A stretch of 64,000 bases of DNA from Diphasiastrum complanatum. Taxonomy: Eukaryota > Streptophyta > Lycopodiopsida > Lycopodiales > Lycopodiaceae. Shown piece after piece: positions 47,986 through 58,940 of the stretch. The position numbers were made by a program, and so were the translations under genes. The notes under the pieces are model-generated. The model made no database searches, was not told the origin of the DNA, and saw only the letters and a program-made list of their open reading frames with translations. The first letter of the stretch is position 1; each line of letters begins with the position of its first letter. Where the stretch lies: the NCBI GenBank assembly GCA_029204225.1, contig MU832202.1, forward strand, positions 1 through 64,000. Direction: 5' to 3'.

Positions 47986-49087
47986 CGCCGATTTCCTTTA
48001 AGGTGCACATGTTCCCTGATATGCTTTAGCAGCTTGGTATTCTCTTATAAGGAATGTGGTTGTTTGTCTTTTTATAATCTTGGTTCAAGTTTGTTGCTGA
48101 GAAAAGGAATTAATTTTTTTGGCAATAGTCTTTCTTTTCTTTAGAACATTTAAAACCTTTTGTTTTAAGCTTTCATGGTTCTTTAGCTAAGGTCTATAAA
48201 ACTGGTTTTGAAGTTTCTTTGTGAACTATATGTTTTAAAAGAAATGATTTCTTGTTAAGCTTGGGTCCAAAAGTTTATAAGAGATGTATTTTTTTTTTAG
48301 ACCTTTTAGCCTCGGCTGGCAACTATGTTTTTCTTTTGTGGGTGGGGGGGGGAGGGGGGGGGGAGGGAGGGAGGGATTCATACCTTCCCCTCCCCTTAGC
48401 AATCCTTTGATGTGACATCTTGGGGGAGGTACGCCTCCCCACGGCCCTCTTTGATTTCCACAGCTTTGTATTAAGAAACAAGAGTTTCACAAGCCATGTT
48501 ATAAAGAAAAAGTTTTGTAACATGAGTTATAAGTTTTAAAACTTATTTCCTTCAGTTGAAACAATAAACTCTAAGTTGAATATCTTAGAAGAGTTTATGA
48601 ATCTTTAAAAACCTAGCTATTTCTTGAAGATCTATCCTTGCAATTCGTACTGCTCCCTCCTCTCTCTCTATACCTGCAAATCTCCAAAGCCTTGGAGAGG
48701 AGTTGAGATACATAGGGGAAGGGAGGTGGGAGAGGAACCTTAACCAAATTCTATATCCTTTTAGAGTCCATAGGCCATGTGGCACCTTTTTGTGGTCCCA
48801 CATGGTAGGGAAACTCTAGAAGGGACAAATGGGGCCTTTCTTGGGTCCCACTTGTCCTTTTTGCCCTTTTTGCATGGAGGAAGGGTAGCAGCTTTGGGGA
48901 GGGGGTAAAGAATTGTTTGTTCTCATTCCTTCACCCCATTTTCCCAAGTTGCTTGTTGATGTTTCCTAAGATCAAGTTAGCTTATTTTCTTGGCCCTTAG
49001 AGCTATAGTTGCCAATTTTTGACAGTTTGGATGTCGTTGCTCTCTGGTTTTCCTCTACTTTTTTCATATACTAAATTTACCTTTGCC
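47986..49087 (+). other. Gy1 leader with a G-rich tract
   Basis: Untranslated leader of about 1.1 kb. 48338-48375 is almost pure G with single A/T breaks (several runs of 3-10 G), able to form a G-quadruplex on the plus strand. No coding sequence is seen. Confidence 0.65.
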
Positions 49088-50129
49088 ATGGAGACTCCTA
49101 TGGATGTCACCTAAGCTCCAAGCCCGGCTGGGGCTGATATGGAGGAAATGGCGCGTGCGATAAATCTGTTGCAGCAACAGATTGTCGACATGTGGTCCAA
49201 GCATGAATGGGCTATGTCCCAATCTCGGCAGGCACTCCTCAACAAGATGTTTACCCGGAATTTTTTACTGGGGAGAAAAAGGACAAACACCAAGACGTGG
49301 TCTTTGTTTGGCTCGATTGATGGACTTCTCATTTTTCCATGCACGATCTGCCAGACATCTCCCAGATTGCTACTGCGATTATGTTTTTACGCAGTAAAGC
49401 GTACTCATGGTGGCAAGATCTAAAGGAGCGTGCTACAGTACCAACTACTTGGGATGATTTTCAGGTAGCCTTTAAGGACGCCTTTATGCCAATCCTCGAT
49501 GATTTTGAATATTATCGTCGATTTGCTACATTACAATGAGGACGAAACCCTTGAATGTCTATTTACAAGAATTCCAAGAAGCTGCTTCGCGGTTTGTTAA
49601 CTACATTGATGGAGTTCTCATCAAGCTGCATTTTATTTTGGGCTTGCCCAAAGAGTATCAGCTAGAGGTCTGCCGCAATCAACCACAATCCCTTGAGGAT
49701 TCTATGTGTTTCACAAGAAGTTTTTACGATATGCACACAGTAACCCGCAAAGAGCAACAGACTCCTGAGTCCAAGGACAAACCCTCTTCGGGCCCTTCCT
49801 TCAAAAAGGGCAAAGAAAAGGTTGTCGACGTAGTTTCCCCTTCGGGAAAGAAAAAGAAGCGCCCTCGGTTGGAGAGAGCTGACTTTGACAAGGCCAAAAG
49901 CGACGGGTTGTGTTTCTCTTGCATGGAGAAGGGACACCTTTCCAATGACTGCCTGAAGAAACGGAAGAAGGGTGGCCGCTCTTTTAAAGCACTAGGTAAT
50001 TCTTCTATTACTTGTATTGATGTGTCCTTTATGGATGAAACTATTTGTAGTAATTGTTGTTTTGATACCATGGTATTTGGACCTCACGAAATTGGTGTAG
50101 AAGCTACAGCTGGCAAGCGCACCAAGTGA
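49088..50129 (+). pseudogene. Gy1 gag
   Basis: It starts METPMDVT then a stop. Frames 49139-49423, 49339-49539 and 49536-50129 make up gag: AINLLQQQIVDMWSKHEWAM; SKAYSWWQDLKERA...WDDFQVAFKDAFMP; VYLQEFQEAASRF; LHFILGLPKEYQLEV; zinc knuckle CFSCMEKGHLSNDC near 49915. At least two frameshifts and a stop inactivate it. Gy2 gag aligns closely, so both are one family. Confidence 0.85.
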
Positions 50130-52770
50130 CCACAAGTATGTGGTTAGGATGGCAACAGATGGGGAGCAGTAAGTCTGGGACCAGTTTGTCTCCCACGTGT
50201 CGTTGAAGATTAAGAACTATGTAGATAGTTTGTCTTTCCAAATTATGAATCTTGATAAGGTACATTTAATCCTAGATAAAGAATGGTTTTATGCTATTAT
50301 GTAACTCATAGTTTATCTTTCTTGCATTATGGCTCTATGGTTTGTCTTAAAGGCGATGAGCCTGATCTACCTTTTGTAACTGCTCATGAAGCTAATCAAT
50401 GTTTATTGGATTCTGAGTATCACTCCTTACATGAATCTTACATGGATGCTTTTGTTACTCATAATTTCAATGTTGATGTATCGTCTTTCCCTAAAGCATT
50501 GTCTTTTTCTGATGTAATTTAGAATCAATACCTGAGGGAAAAATCTTTAAAAGACTTAGGGAAAAATATATTGATATATTCCCTGAGCAGTTGCCTGAAG
50601 GTCTTTCCCCCTCTCGGGGTACTAGTAGACCATCACATAGATCTCCTTCCCGACAACTCTCCTGTATCGCTTTTTCCTTACAAGATGAGCCCGAAGGAAG
50701 AAGATGAGGTTGCTAGGCAACTTGAGGAGTTGTTATGTAAGGGCCACATTAGAACCAGTAAGTCCCCTTGGGGAGCTCTTGTTTTGTTACGGGTCTTGAG
50801 ATCGATTGCGATAAGGTCCAGAAAGTTCGTGATTGGCCTATCCTCAAAACCATAAGAGAAGTTAAATCTTTTTTAGGCTTCACAGGTTTTTTTCCATCAA
50901 TTCATTAAAGACTATGCCCTTAATTGCATTGCCACTAACGAATCTTCTAAAGAAAAACTAAAAAGGGTAAGATGTTAGTGTCTACAGCCCCCTATCTTAC
51001 ACATAGTGGACCCTAGCAAACCTTTCCTGGTGGAAACGGATGCTAGTGACTATGTGGTGGGTGCAGTCCTTTACCAGGATGGTAGACCCGTGGCTTTCGA
51101 AAGCAAGAAGTTGGACCCGGCTCAAAGTAGATATTCCACTTACGAGAAGGAACTTTTTGCTGTCATCCACGCGTTAAAGATCTAGAGACATTATTTGTAC
51201 GGATCTAAATTTGTGGTTATGGCGGATCACAAGTCTCTTAAGTTTATCTGTGATGCTTCGGACCTTAGGGGTCGTAAAGCACGTTAGTCGGGACTCATTC
51301 AGGAGTTCGAATTTGACATTAAGTATCGTCGTGGTATGTCCATTGTGTCGTCGATGCTTTGAGCCGGATTGGAGAGGTTAATCAGTTATGCTTTGCTGAG
51401 TTCCAATCTGAGTTGTATCTTTCTCTGCGAGCCCTTTGTCGGACCAATGAGTTTTTCGGTCGTATTTGGCATTGGCAGGAAGCTCTATTGTGAGAAATAA
51501 TCTTGGAAAGCAGGATTCCAAGAAGTCTCACGAAGAGAAGATACTTGATGAGTATTCCATTAGGAATGGTTTACTTTTCTGTAGAGGAAAAGTTTGTGTG
51601 CCAGATATCGCGGACATTAGGGCCCAAATCCTACATGAGTGCCACGATAGCCCCAGTGCGGGACACCCTGGTATACAGAGGACACTTGTTAAAACAGAAT
51701 TTTATTGGCCAAAAATGAAAGGTCATGTGGAGGCATATGTTCAAAAGTGTGAACAATGCCAAATTAACAAAGCGGAAAGACTCAAAGCAACTAGTCTGTA
51801 ACATCCTTTGGAAATTTCCAGCAAGCAGTGGGAAAGTATTTCCACGGATTTTGTGATCGGACTTCCCAAGTCTGGGAAAGGCCACAATGCCATTTGGGTA
51901 GTAGTACACAGGCTTACCAAAATGGCGCAGTTTATTCCAACAAAAACTACTATCAAAGCTTCAGAACTTGCACAACTCTTCATTAAAAAGTTGTTCAGGT
52001 TGTATGGTTTGCCGAACGATGTTGCTAGTGATCGTGATTCCAAGTTCACTGGCAAGTTCTGCCAGGCAGTCTTTGAAAGACTGGAAACTACCTTAAGTCT
52101 TTCGTCTACGGATCACCCAGAAACCGATGGTTTGACCGAACGTGTCAACCAGTCGATGGAAGATATGCTTCACGCATATGTTTCTAGGCAACAATCTCGA
52201 ACACAATAGTATGAAGCATTTTGCCACCGGATTTAGCCCTTTCATGCTCTTGTACGACTTTCAGCCTCGTTCCCCTATCTCCGTTGGACTCAAAGGTCTC
52301 AAGGTACAAGCTGCAGCGGATTTCTTGCATGAAAGAGATGTTGCAGGTGGCTACGAAAAGCATCAGATCGGCTCAGGATCGAGCCCAATTCTATGCTAAC
52401 TGAAATCGCTCTCCTCAAGAATTTGAGATCGGTGATTGGGTGTACCTTAGAATCCCAAAGGACTCTAAAACACTTCGAACAGGGAAATGCCCGAAGTTAT
52501 CTCCACGTTATAGCGGTCCTTTCAAGGTTGTTGTTAGTCGTTTAAAGGAACAACTTGGTGGAAAGGATAACTTGATTCCAACAGATGATCTAGTGTTATT
52601 GGAGGATTTGACTGCTTTTGTACCCATGAACCGGACAGGATCATGGATACCCGACGTCATCAACTAAGAAATCATTTGATTTCTGAACGTTGAAAAGGTA
52701 AGTCAGATGATGAGGACACCTGGGAGAAAGAAGACAATTTACGACTTAGATTCCCTAGTTTTCTCCCATA
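50130..52770 (+). pseudogene. Gy1 pol (protease remnant, deleted RT, RNase H, integrase, broken chromodomain)
   Basis: The post-protease region is at 50210-50520. RT survives only as SPVSLFPYKMSPKEEDEVARQ...SKSPWGALVLL, then jumps to the RT end (KSFLGFTGFF), losing the YLDD core. RNase H has ETDASDYVVGAVL, FAVIHALK and MADHKSLKFI with stops. Integrase has HECHDSPSAGHPG, CEQCQ, STDFVIGLPKS, SDRDSKFTGKF and LTERVN. The tail is DWVYLRIPKDSK-like, then ISRLKEQLGGKDN and the chromodomain end. The chromodomain start (Tyr-Leu-Val-Arg-Trp) is mutated, with a stop. Confidence 0.88.
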
Positions 52771-52794
52771 GAAGGAAGTTTATGGGGGAGGGAA

Positions 52795-52816
52795 TGTTAT
52801 GTACCATAACGGTACG
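52795..52816 (+). repeat. Gy1 3' LTR, first 22 bp
   Basis: TGTTATGTACCATAACGGTACG, interrupted here by Gy2. The LTR resumes at 57689 with GTACGCCCTTCAGTGACGG. The GTACG on both sides is the Gy2 target duplication. Confidence 0.92.
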
Positions 52817-53248
52817 TGTTAGGGACCCAACTCCCTTGGGTCCCAACCCTAAACTTGAGACTGGACGATGACTGGGCCTGTAGACTTGACCGGTGACTCG
52901 TGAACCTGCATGGTTGCCACATGTCATGATCTAGGTGTGCACATGGCTTGGAGTCTCTCTCCTTGGAGGTATACAAGGAGAGGAGGACTCATTAGCCATC
53001 CATTCTATCTACCTAGGAGGTGGATGGAGAGCGTGTGCACGGCCAGGATGTATGCTAGCTTGGGGCAGGAGATGGCTGAGAGCATAGACAGTGGTATGGG
53101 ACACCGTTTAGGATGGAAGTCGGATCCAGCTTGATACGGTCACAGGCCAGGGCACGGAGGGTGGACCCGGATTAGGGTGGAACGTGAATCGTTCGGTCTC
53201 TTGTGATTAACCGGCACTGGAGGTTTGCAGTAAGTAGGGATTGTAACA
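52817..53248 (+). repeat. Gy2 5' LTR (432 bp)
   Basis: It starts TGTTAGGGACCC and ends GATTGTAACA. A TATGGTATCAGAG primer site follows at 53249-53261. Confidence 0.92.
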
Positions 53249-54160
53249 TATGGTATCAGAGTCACTGCATGTTGAAAGCAGGTGTGTTGATCCGTAGTAG
53301 CTTTCTTGTAAGTTTCGGTGCTTTTGACAGATTTCAAAATGGGCTTAAAATGCATTTTTTATGCACTTTTTGGTGTTCTTCTTTCTGCTGTTTTTTACGT
53401 AAAATTGAAGAAAAAGTTTTTAAAAAAAAACAGTTGAGGGCCCAAAAAGGACCTGCCACGTGGCACTGTCCAGGAAAGGACAGGTGGCAGCCTTTTCTAC
53501 AGTTAATTCGCTCAGATTCAAGCACAAATCTGTTGCAATGGACCCTCCTCAGCGTAGAAAAATTTCAAACTCTTCATCATTGTTTGACCAGCGATGGTCT
53601 TCTGAAAATTGTTAGGAAAACTGCCACGTGGCACTGTCTGGGCCCGGACAGGTGTCAAAGAGCAGCGTTTCTCAGTTCCGCTCCTTCTCTGATCCTTTGC
53701 TGGTAAAATCGGGACCCTCCCTATATATAAACAAAATGTTTACTCCAGATCTGTCCCTGTTTTCCAGCGATCGACAGTCTGGGAAAAATCAAGAAAAAGA
53801 GGGGGGGCTGTGGGCCACCTGGCAGGTTGCCAGGAGATGGCCAGAAGGCTGAGGTGGAGGCTAGGTGGCAAAGCAAGACCACTTGGCAGGCTGTAGGATG
53901 GCATGGAGAGGGAGGCATACCTCTCCTATGCATCTGTTTTTTGTGAAAAGAGGTGGAGGTGGTGGTGCATCCTTCTCTTTGCTCTCTCTTTTTCCTCTTG
54001 GCAACCATGGACAATACCATTTGGTTTGTAAAGAGACAGCAAAAGTAGTTTTGTATCTACCTTCCTTGAGTAGCTTTTGATTCTCATCTATCATCTCTTC
54101 TTAATTCACCTCTTCTTCTTGTAAAAATTGAGCCTACTCCTACCACACAGCTTATGTCCC
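53249..54160 (+). other. Gy2 primer site and leader with paired palindromes
   Basis: After the primer site come two copies of a ~40-bp element centred on the palindrome TGCCACGTGGCA (53454-53465 and 53622-53633), 168 bp apart. A TATATATAA follows at 53722-53730. Further TGGCAGG and CCACTTGGCAGG motifs lie near 53817-53890. No coding sequence is seen. Confidence 0.6.
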
Positions 54161-55324
54161 CTGCTAAGGAGGTTATTGTATCTACGTCTGCTTTAGACCC
54201 TGATACTCTGATGTTGGCAATTAACAATCTACAGCACTAGATTGTTTTAGGCAAGCTAAGCACAGTCGGGATCAGCAGGATCTCAAGGAACTGACGCAGC
54301 TAAAACAATTGGTGCATCAACCCTTGTTCACTCCTGAAGTTTTTGCTGGGGAAAAGAAGGATAGAACCCCGGAGGCGGTCTTGCAATGGCTGGATCGATG
54401 GAATTCGCACTTTTCCATGCACGATTCATCCGAGGACAACAAGATCAATCTCGTCGTCATGTGCCTGCGTGGTGACAAGATATAAGGGGTAAGCCTGAAG
54501 TTCTTAGGAATTGGGAGGATTTCTATAAGGCCTTTAAGGCGACCTTCCTTCCTATTCTTGATGATTTTGAATTTTACCGTCAGTACGCAACGATCCATAT
54601 GGGGAACCGACCCCTGGATTAGTACTTACAAGACTTTCAGGAAGTCTATTCTCGTTTTGCAACTAGAATAGATCCTTTGTTAGTAAAGTTGCATTTTATA
54701 CTTGGGTTGCCAAGAGACTATCAGCTAGAGGTCAGGAGGAACCAGCCTCTTACCCTCGAGGATGCTGTTCACTTCGCCAAAATCTACGATGATACTCGTA
54801 TGATGGCTAAGCCTGAGACTGGTGTCTTGCCCGATGTAAAGGGTAAGAAGCCTTTCTTTTCAAAGAAATCGAAAGATAAGGCAAAGGATGGGTCTCCAGG
54901 TTCAGGTGAATCAAAGAAAAGATCTACCTTGGACCAGGAAACCTTTACGAAAGCTAGAAGCGACAATCTATGCTTCAACTGCATGGAACTAGGTCATGTT
55001 GCGAAGGAATGTCCAAAGAAACAGAAGGCTAACGGGGCATCTTTTAAGACGCTAGGTAACTCTAGCATATCTAGTGTAGATCTTTCCTTTGCTGGTAATT
55101 TTGTGTGTGAGCATTGTTGTTTTAACACGGCTGTTTTTGGCCCTCATGACCTCATTCGGATGAAGGGGGTTGTGGGTGGCCAAGTCGTAACAATTTTATT
55201 TGACGATGGTTCCACACATAATTTTATTAACGCTAATTTGTTGCAGAAGCTAAAGGTGGAAACAAGGCAAAGTGACCACCGATACACAGTGAAGCTGGCA
55301 ACAAGAGCAGAAAGCCAAGTATGA
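54160..55324 (+). pseudogene. Gy2 gag and protease
   Basis: The N-terminal part (54240-54660) is frame-broken: EVFAGEKKDRTPEAVLQWLD, WNSHFSMHDSSEDNKINLVV. Frame 54677-55324 has LHFILGLPRDYQLEVRRN, zinc knuckle CFNCMELGHVAKEC, GNSSISSVDLSF, and protease ILFDDGSTHNFINANLL, where the usual hydrophobic-D-S-G-S reads D-D-G-S. It ends at RAESQV. Confidence 0.85.
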
Positions 55325-55388
55325 GACCGGACAGTCCCACATCTACCAATGGAGATTCAAGCCTATAAAATAATTTAGACATCACATT

Positions 55389-56315
55389 ATGAATCTAGAT
55401 AGGGTAGATGTCATACTTGGTAAGGTGTGGTTCTATGAGAGGAACGAGTCTATGGAGAAAAATTATGTAACACACAGTTTGTCGTTCTTGCATAACGGCT
55501 CACTCATAGAATTGAATGGAAATGTTGATATTTCTACTCCGTATATGCTTTCTGCTTTGGAAACTGTTAAAGGTATGGATTTTGTTGATTGCAGTTCTTA
55601 TTTATGTTGGTTAAAAGATTTTACTTGCCATGAAGAACGTAGTTTGCAATTCTACAATCTCCAAATGGAACTAATGTCCAATAACCTAAAGCAAGAAAAC
55701 TCACCAGAAGGTGACATTTTTAGGAAACTTAGGCAAGAATTTAACGATGTGTTTCCTGAGCAGCTTCGTGAGGGTCTTCCCCCTCTAGGGGTGTTGACCA
55801 TGGTATTAATCTGATTCCTGGTAGTTCACCTATATCACTGTATCCATATAGGATGAGTACCATTGAAGAGGTTTTACTTTTATAGGCAACTGCAAAATTA
55901 CCTTAAGATGGGCCATGTTAGGCCTAGTAAATCTCCTTGGGGGGCATCTGTGCTCCTTGTTGATAAAAAAGATGGAGGCACTCGTCTTTGTGTGGACTTT
56001 AAAAAGTTGAATAAATTAACGATTAAAAACCGTTATCCTTTGCTGCAAATGGATGAGCTGGTTGATCGATTACATGGTGCAAAGTATTTCACCAAAATCG
56101 ATTTGAGATCAGGGTATCATCAGATTCGCATAAAGATTGAGGATGTTGAAAAAACCGGGTTTAGAACTAGGTACGGCCATTATGAGTTTCTGGTTTTACC
56201 GTTTGGCTTGACAAATGCTCCAGCGACTTTCCAGCAGATGATGAACGATCTTCTTCGTCCATATTTGGGAAAGTTCGTGATAGTGTACTTAGATGTCATG
56301 GTGCCTAAACTTTGA
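55389..56315 (+). pseudogene. Gy2 protease tail and RT, ending at YLD-V
   Basis: Frame 55389-55814 covers MNLDRVDVILGKVWF and the linker to RT (FPEQLREGLPPL). Frame 55863-56315 is [37 protein letters not shown], motif [34 protein letters not shown] and VIVYLD. The next residue is Val instead of the second Asp, and a stop follows soon after. The break is exactly at motif C. Confidence 0.88.
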
Positions 56316-56379
56316 CGGGCTTAAATAACTTAGATTCTATCAACCCTGCGATCAGCTAACCTCAAATACTGTGTAATAG

Positions 56380-57208
56380 TAATCGAGATCCTAAGTTCAC
56401 TGGCAAATTCTGGCAAGCTGTCTTTGAGAAATTAGAGACCACTTTAAGTTTGGGGTCATCAGATCATCCTGAATCGGATGGTCAAACAGAGAGGACAAAC
56501 CAGTCTATGGAATATATGCTTCGGGCATATGTTTCCAGAAGACAGTCGGATTGGGAAAGGTACCTTCCAATGATTGAGTTTGCGTATAACAGCGCAAAGC
56601 ACTCAGCGACGGGTTTTAGTCCATTTTCTCTTATGTATGGTTTCCAGCCTAGGGCTCCCGTTTCAGTGGGCCTCAAAGGCCTCAAGGTTAAAGCAGCAGT
56701 AGATTTCCTGCATGACATGCAAGAAATGTTGCTTGTTGCTCGCGAGAACATAAAAACGGCTCAGGAACTACCTAGGGTCTATGAGAAGGGGGCTTGGGTA
56801 TATCTTAGAATCCCAAAAGATTCTAAGGTACTAAAGACTGGAAAATGTCCTAAGTCATCACCTCGTTATGCAGGGCCATTCCGTATAGTAAAGAAACTCC
56901 ATCGGAATGTGTATCGGCTAGAACTTCCTCAAGGTGTTAAAGTTCATCCAGTATTTCACATTAGTCGTTTAAAGGAACGACTTGGTGGGAAGGATGACTT
57001 GATACTTCGGGAGGATTTAGTTCAGCTGAAGAACCTGACATCCTTTGTACCTACGGAACCGCAGGCCATAGTTGATATTCGTCAACGTGGGCTCAGAAAC
57101 CGGCAAGTAACTGAGTACTTGGTTCGCTGGAAAGGAAGTTCCGAGGATGATGATACTTGGGAAAAGGAACATGACCTTAAACTGAGGTTCCTTGATTTTC
57201 TTCCTTAG
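56380..57208 (+). pseudogene. Gy2 integrase C-terminal part and chromodomain
   Basis: It resumes at NRDPKFTGKFWQAVFEKLE inside the integrase core, with the catalytic Glu in DGQTERTNQSM. Then come YAYNSAKHSATGFSPF, YGFQPRAPVSV, GAWVYLRIPKDSK, KCPKSSPRYAGPFRIV and HPVFHISRLKERLGGKDD. The chromodomain at 57085-57205 reads TEYLVRWKGSSEDDDTWEKEHDL with its aromatic residues intact. Chromodomains of this class guide integration toward heterochromatin. RT end, RNase H and the integrase front are deleted. Confidence 0.9.
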
Positions 57209-57235
57209 ATAAGGAATGTTTTAAGGAAGAGGGAA

Positions 57236-57688
57236 TGCTAGGGACCCAACTCCCTTGGGTCCCAACCCTAAACTTGAGATTGGACGATGACTGGGCCTAT
57301 AGACTTGACCGGTGACTCGTGAACCTGCATGGTTGCCACATGTCATGATCTAGGTGTGCACATGGCTTGGAATCTCTCTCCTTGGAGCTATACAAGGGGA
57401 GGAGGACTCATTAGCCATCCATTCTATCTACCTAGGAGGAGGTGGATGGAGAGCATGTGCACGGCCACCCCAAGATGTATGCTAGCTTGGGGCAGGAGAT
57501 GGCTGAGAGCCTAGGCGGTGGTATGGGACACCGTCTAGGATGGAAGTCGGATCCAGCTTGATACGGTCACAGGCCAGGGCACCGAGGGTGGACCCGGATT
57601 AGGTCCTACGGCGGGGTGGAACATGAATCGTTCGGTCTCTTGTTGTTAACCGGCACCTGGAGGTTTGCAGTAAGTAGGGATTGTAACA
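57236..57688 (+). repeat. Gy2 3' LTR (453 bp)
   Basis: It starts TGCTAGGGACCC after the PPT (GGAAGAGGGAA) and ends GATTGTAACA. It has about 20 extra bases compared with the 5' LTR, including CCTACGGCGGGG near 57604. Confidence 0.92.
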
Positions 57689-57814
57689 GTACGCCCTTCA
57701 GTGACGGCCTCACAAGGGGCATGACACAGGTCTAGCGTTATCAACATGTTTTGGTGCCACACGACACCATCCTAGGTGGTCAGGTGTCGCCAGCAGACTG
57801 TGCTTGATGGGGAC
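57689..57814 (+). repeat. Gy1 3' LTR, remainder
   Basis: Aligns with 47518-47643 of the 5' LTR (CCCTTCAGTGACGGCCTCAC ... GTGCTTGATGGGGAC), then stops where Copia-4 starts. Confidence 0.88.
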
Positions 57815-58199
57815 TGCAAATTCCAAGGCCTAGCTGAGTATTATAACAACATAGTAAGCACACTATGAAAGCTTGAAAACCAGCTATGGAGTAGAAGACA
57901 AAAGCAAGACAGAGAGGACTTCAAAGCTCACACAACTTGAATGATTATTCAAAGAGTAGTAGAGCGTGGAAACCCCTCCAAACTATGGGCTACATTTAGC
58001 ATGTAATGTATAGAGGTGGTGTCTTGATAATTCTAGCTCTAGAACCCACATGGGTCCTCAACCTACTTGTTATTATTTGCCTAATTAGCACAACTGGGGT
58101 GTACTATGTACATAAATGTTTTACCCCCATGTCTTATGCACAACTTACAAGTTACAAATATACAAGCCTTAAGGGGCAAAATAGGCATTTATTTCAACA
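57815..58199 (-). repeat. Copia-4 3' LTR (about 385 bp)
   Basis: On the minus strand it starts TGTTGAAATAAATGCC after the G-rich PPT and ends GGAATTTGCA. Confidence 0.75.
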
Positions 58200-58234
58200 C
58201 CCCCCCTCAATGGCTATTTTGTTCATACCAACAC

Positions 58235-58940
58235 CTAGTATGCTACGAAACTTTTCAAATTTTTCTCTACTAAGTGCCTTAGTATAGATATTTGCTGCTG
58301 AATTTCTCCGCTTTGTATCTTCTCTCGTAAGAAGTGATGGTCCCCCTCAATATGCTTCGTACGAGCATGGTACACAGGATCTTTGGCAAGCTGGATGCAA
58401 CTATGGCTATCACAATGAAGAATAGTAGGACCATCCTGTGGAATCTGCACCTCCCCAAGAAGTCTCCTGACATATTGCCTCGCAGGTAGCTTTTGTCGCT
58501 GCCCTGTACTCAGCCTTTGTCGATGATAAGGTAACTGTGGGCTGTTTCTTGCTACACCAAGAAATGGCCCCTGAATCGGTAAAGCCTCCAAGCTGAAGCT
58601 TTCCGTCATCTGTGTATTCAATTCCATAGTAGGTTGTCCCTTTGACATACCTCAAAACCCTCATAGCTGCTTTCCAATGTGCTTCAGTTGGAGAACTCAG
58701 GAACTGGCTTGCTACACCAACCGCATAGGAAATGTCTGGTCTCGTAGTGGTGAGATAAATCAGCCTACCCACAAGCTGCCTATAAAGAGTCTCGTCCACA
58801 AAAGGAGTGCCATCATCTCTAGATGGCTTACTGCTAGTATCAATGGGCGTGGATACGGGTTTGCAATCCTGCATGTTGAACCTATTCAAGACTTCACATG
58901 CATAGTTAACTTGGAAAATAAACACACAGTTTTGTACCAC
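58235..58940 (-). pseudogene. Copia-4 RT end and RNase H
   Basis: Frame 58410-58940: EVLNRFNMQDCKPVSTPID, LVGRLIYLTTTRPDISYAVG, HWKAAMRVLRYVKGT, ISWCSKKQPTVTLSSTKAEY. Frame 58235-58648 continues ILHCDSHSCIQLAKDPVYHA, RTKHIEGDHHFLREKI. The junction with gag at about 58890-58940 is read in two frames, showing the deletion point. Confidence 0.88.

Larger units (their letters stand above)
52817..57688 (+). mobile_element. Gy2: chromovirus nested in the Gy1 3' LTR
   Basis: LTRs at 52817-53248 and 57236-57688, with target duplication GTACG at 52812-52816 and 57689-57693. Internal order: primer site, ~0.9-kb leader, gag, protease, RT to YLD, then a deletion straight into the integrase end and an intact chromodomain. 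LTRs differ by perhaps 15 substitutions plus indels, so it is an older insertion. Same family as Gy1. Confidence 0.94.
47501..57814 (+). mobile_element. Gy1: chromovirus (Ty3/gypsy), with Gy2 nested in its 3' LTR
   Basis: The 5' LTR (47501-47971) is followed by a primer site, long leader, gag, a deleted pol and a 3' LTR split at 52795-52816 and 57689-57814. Relative to the 5' LTR, the 3' LTR lacks everything after GATGGGGAC, where Copia-4 begins. A broken chromodomain end (GKSDDEDTWEKEDNLRLRF) precedes the PPT (TATGGGGGAGGGAA). Antisense to the host gene. Confidence 0.9.
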
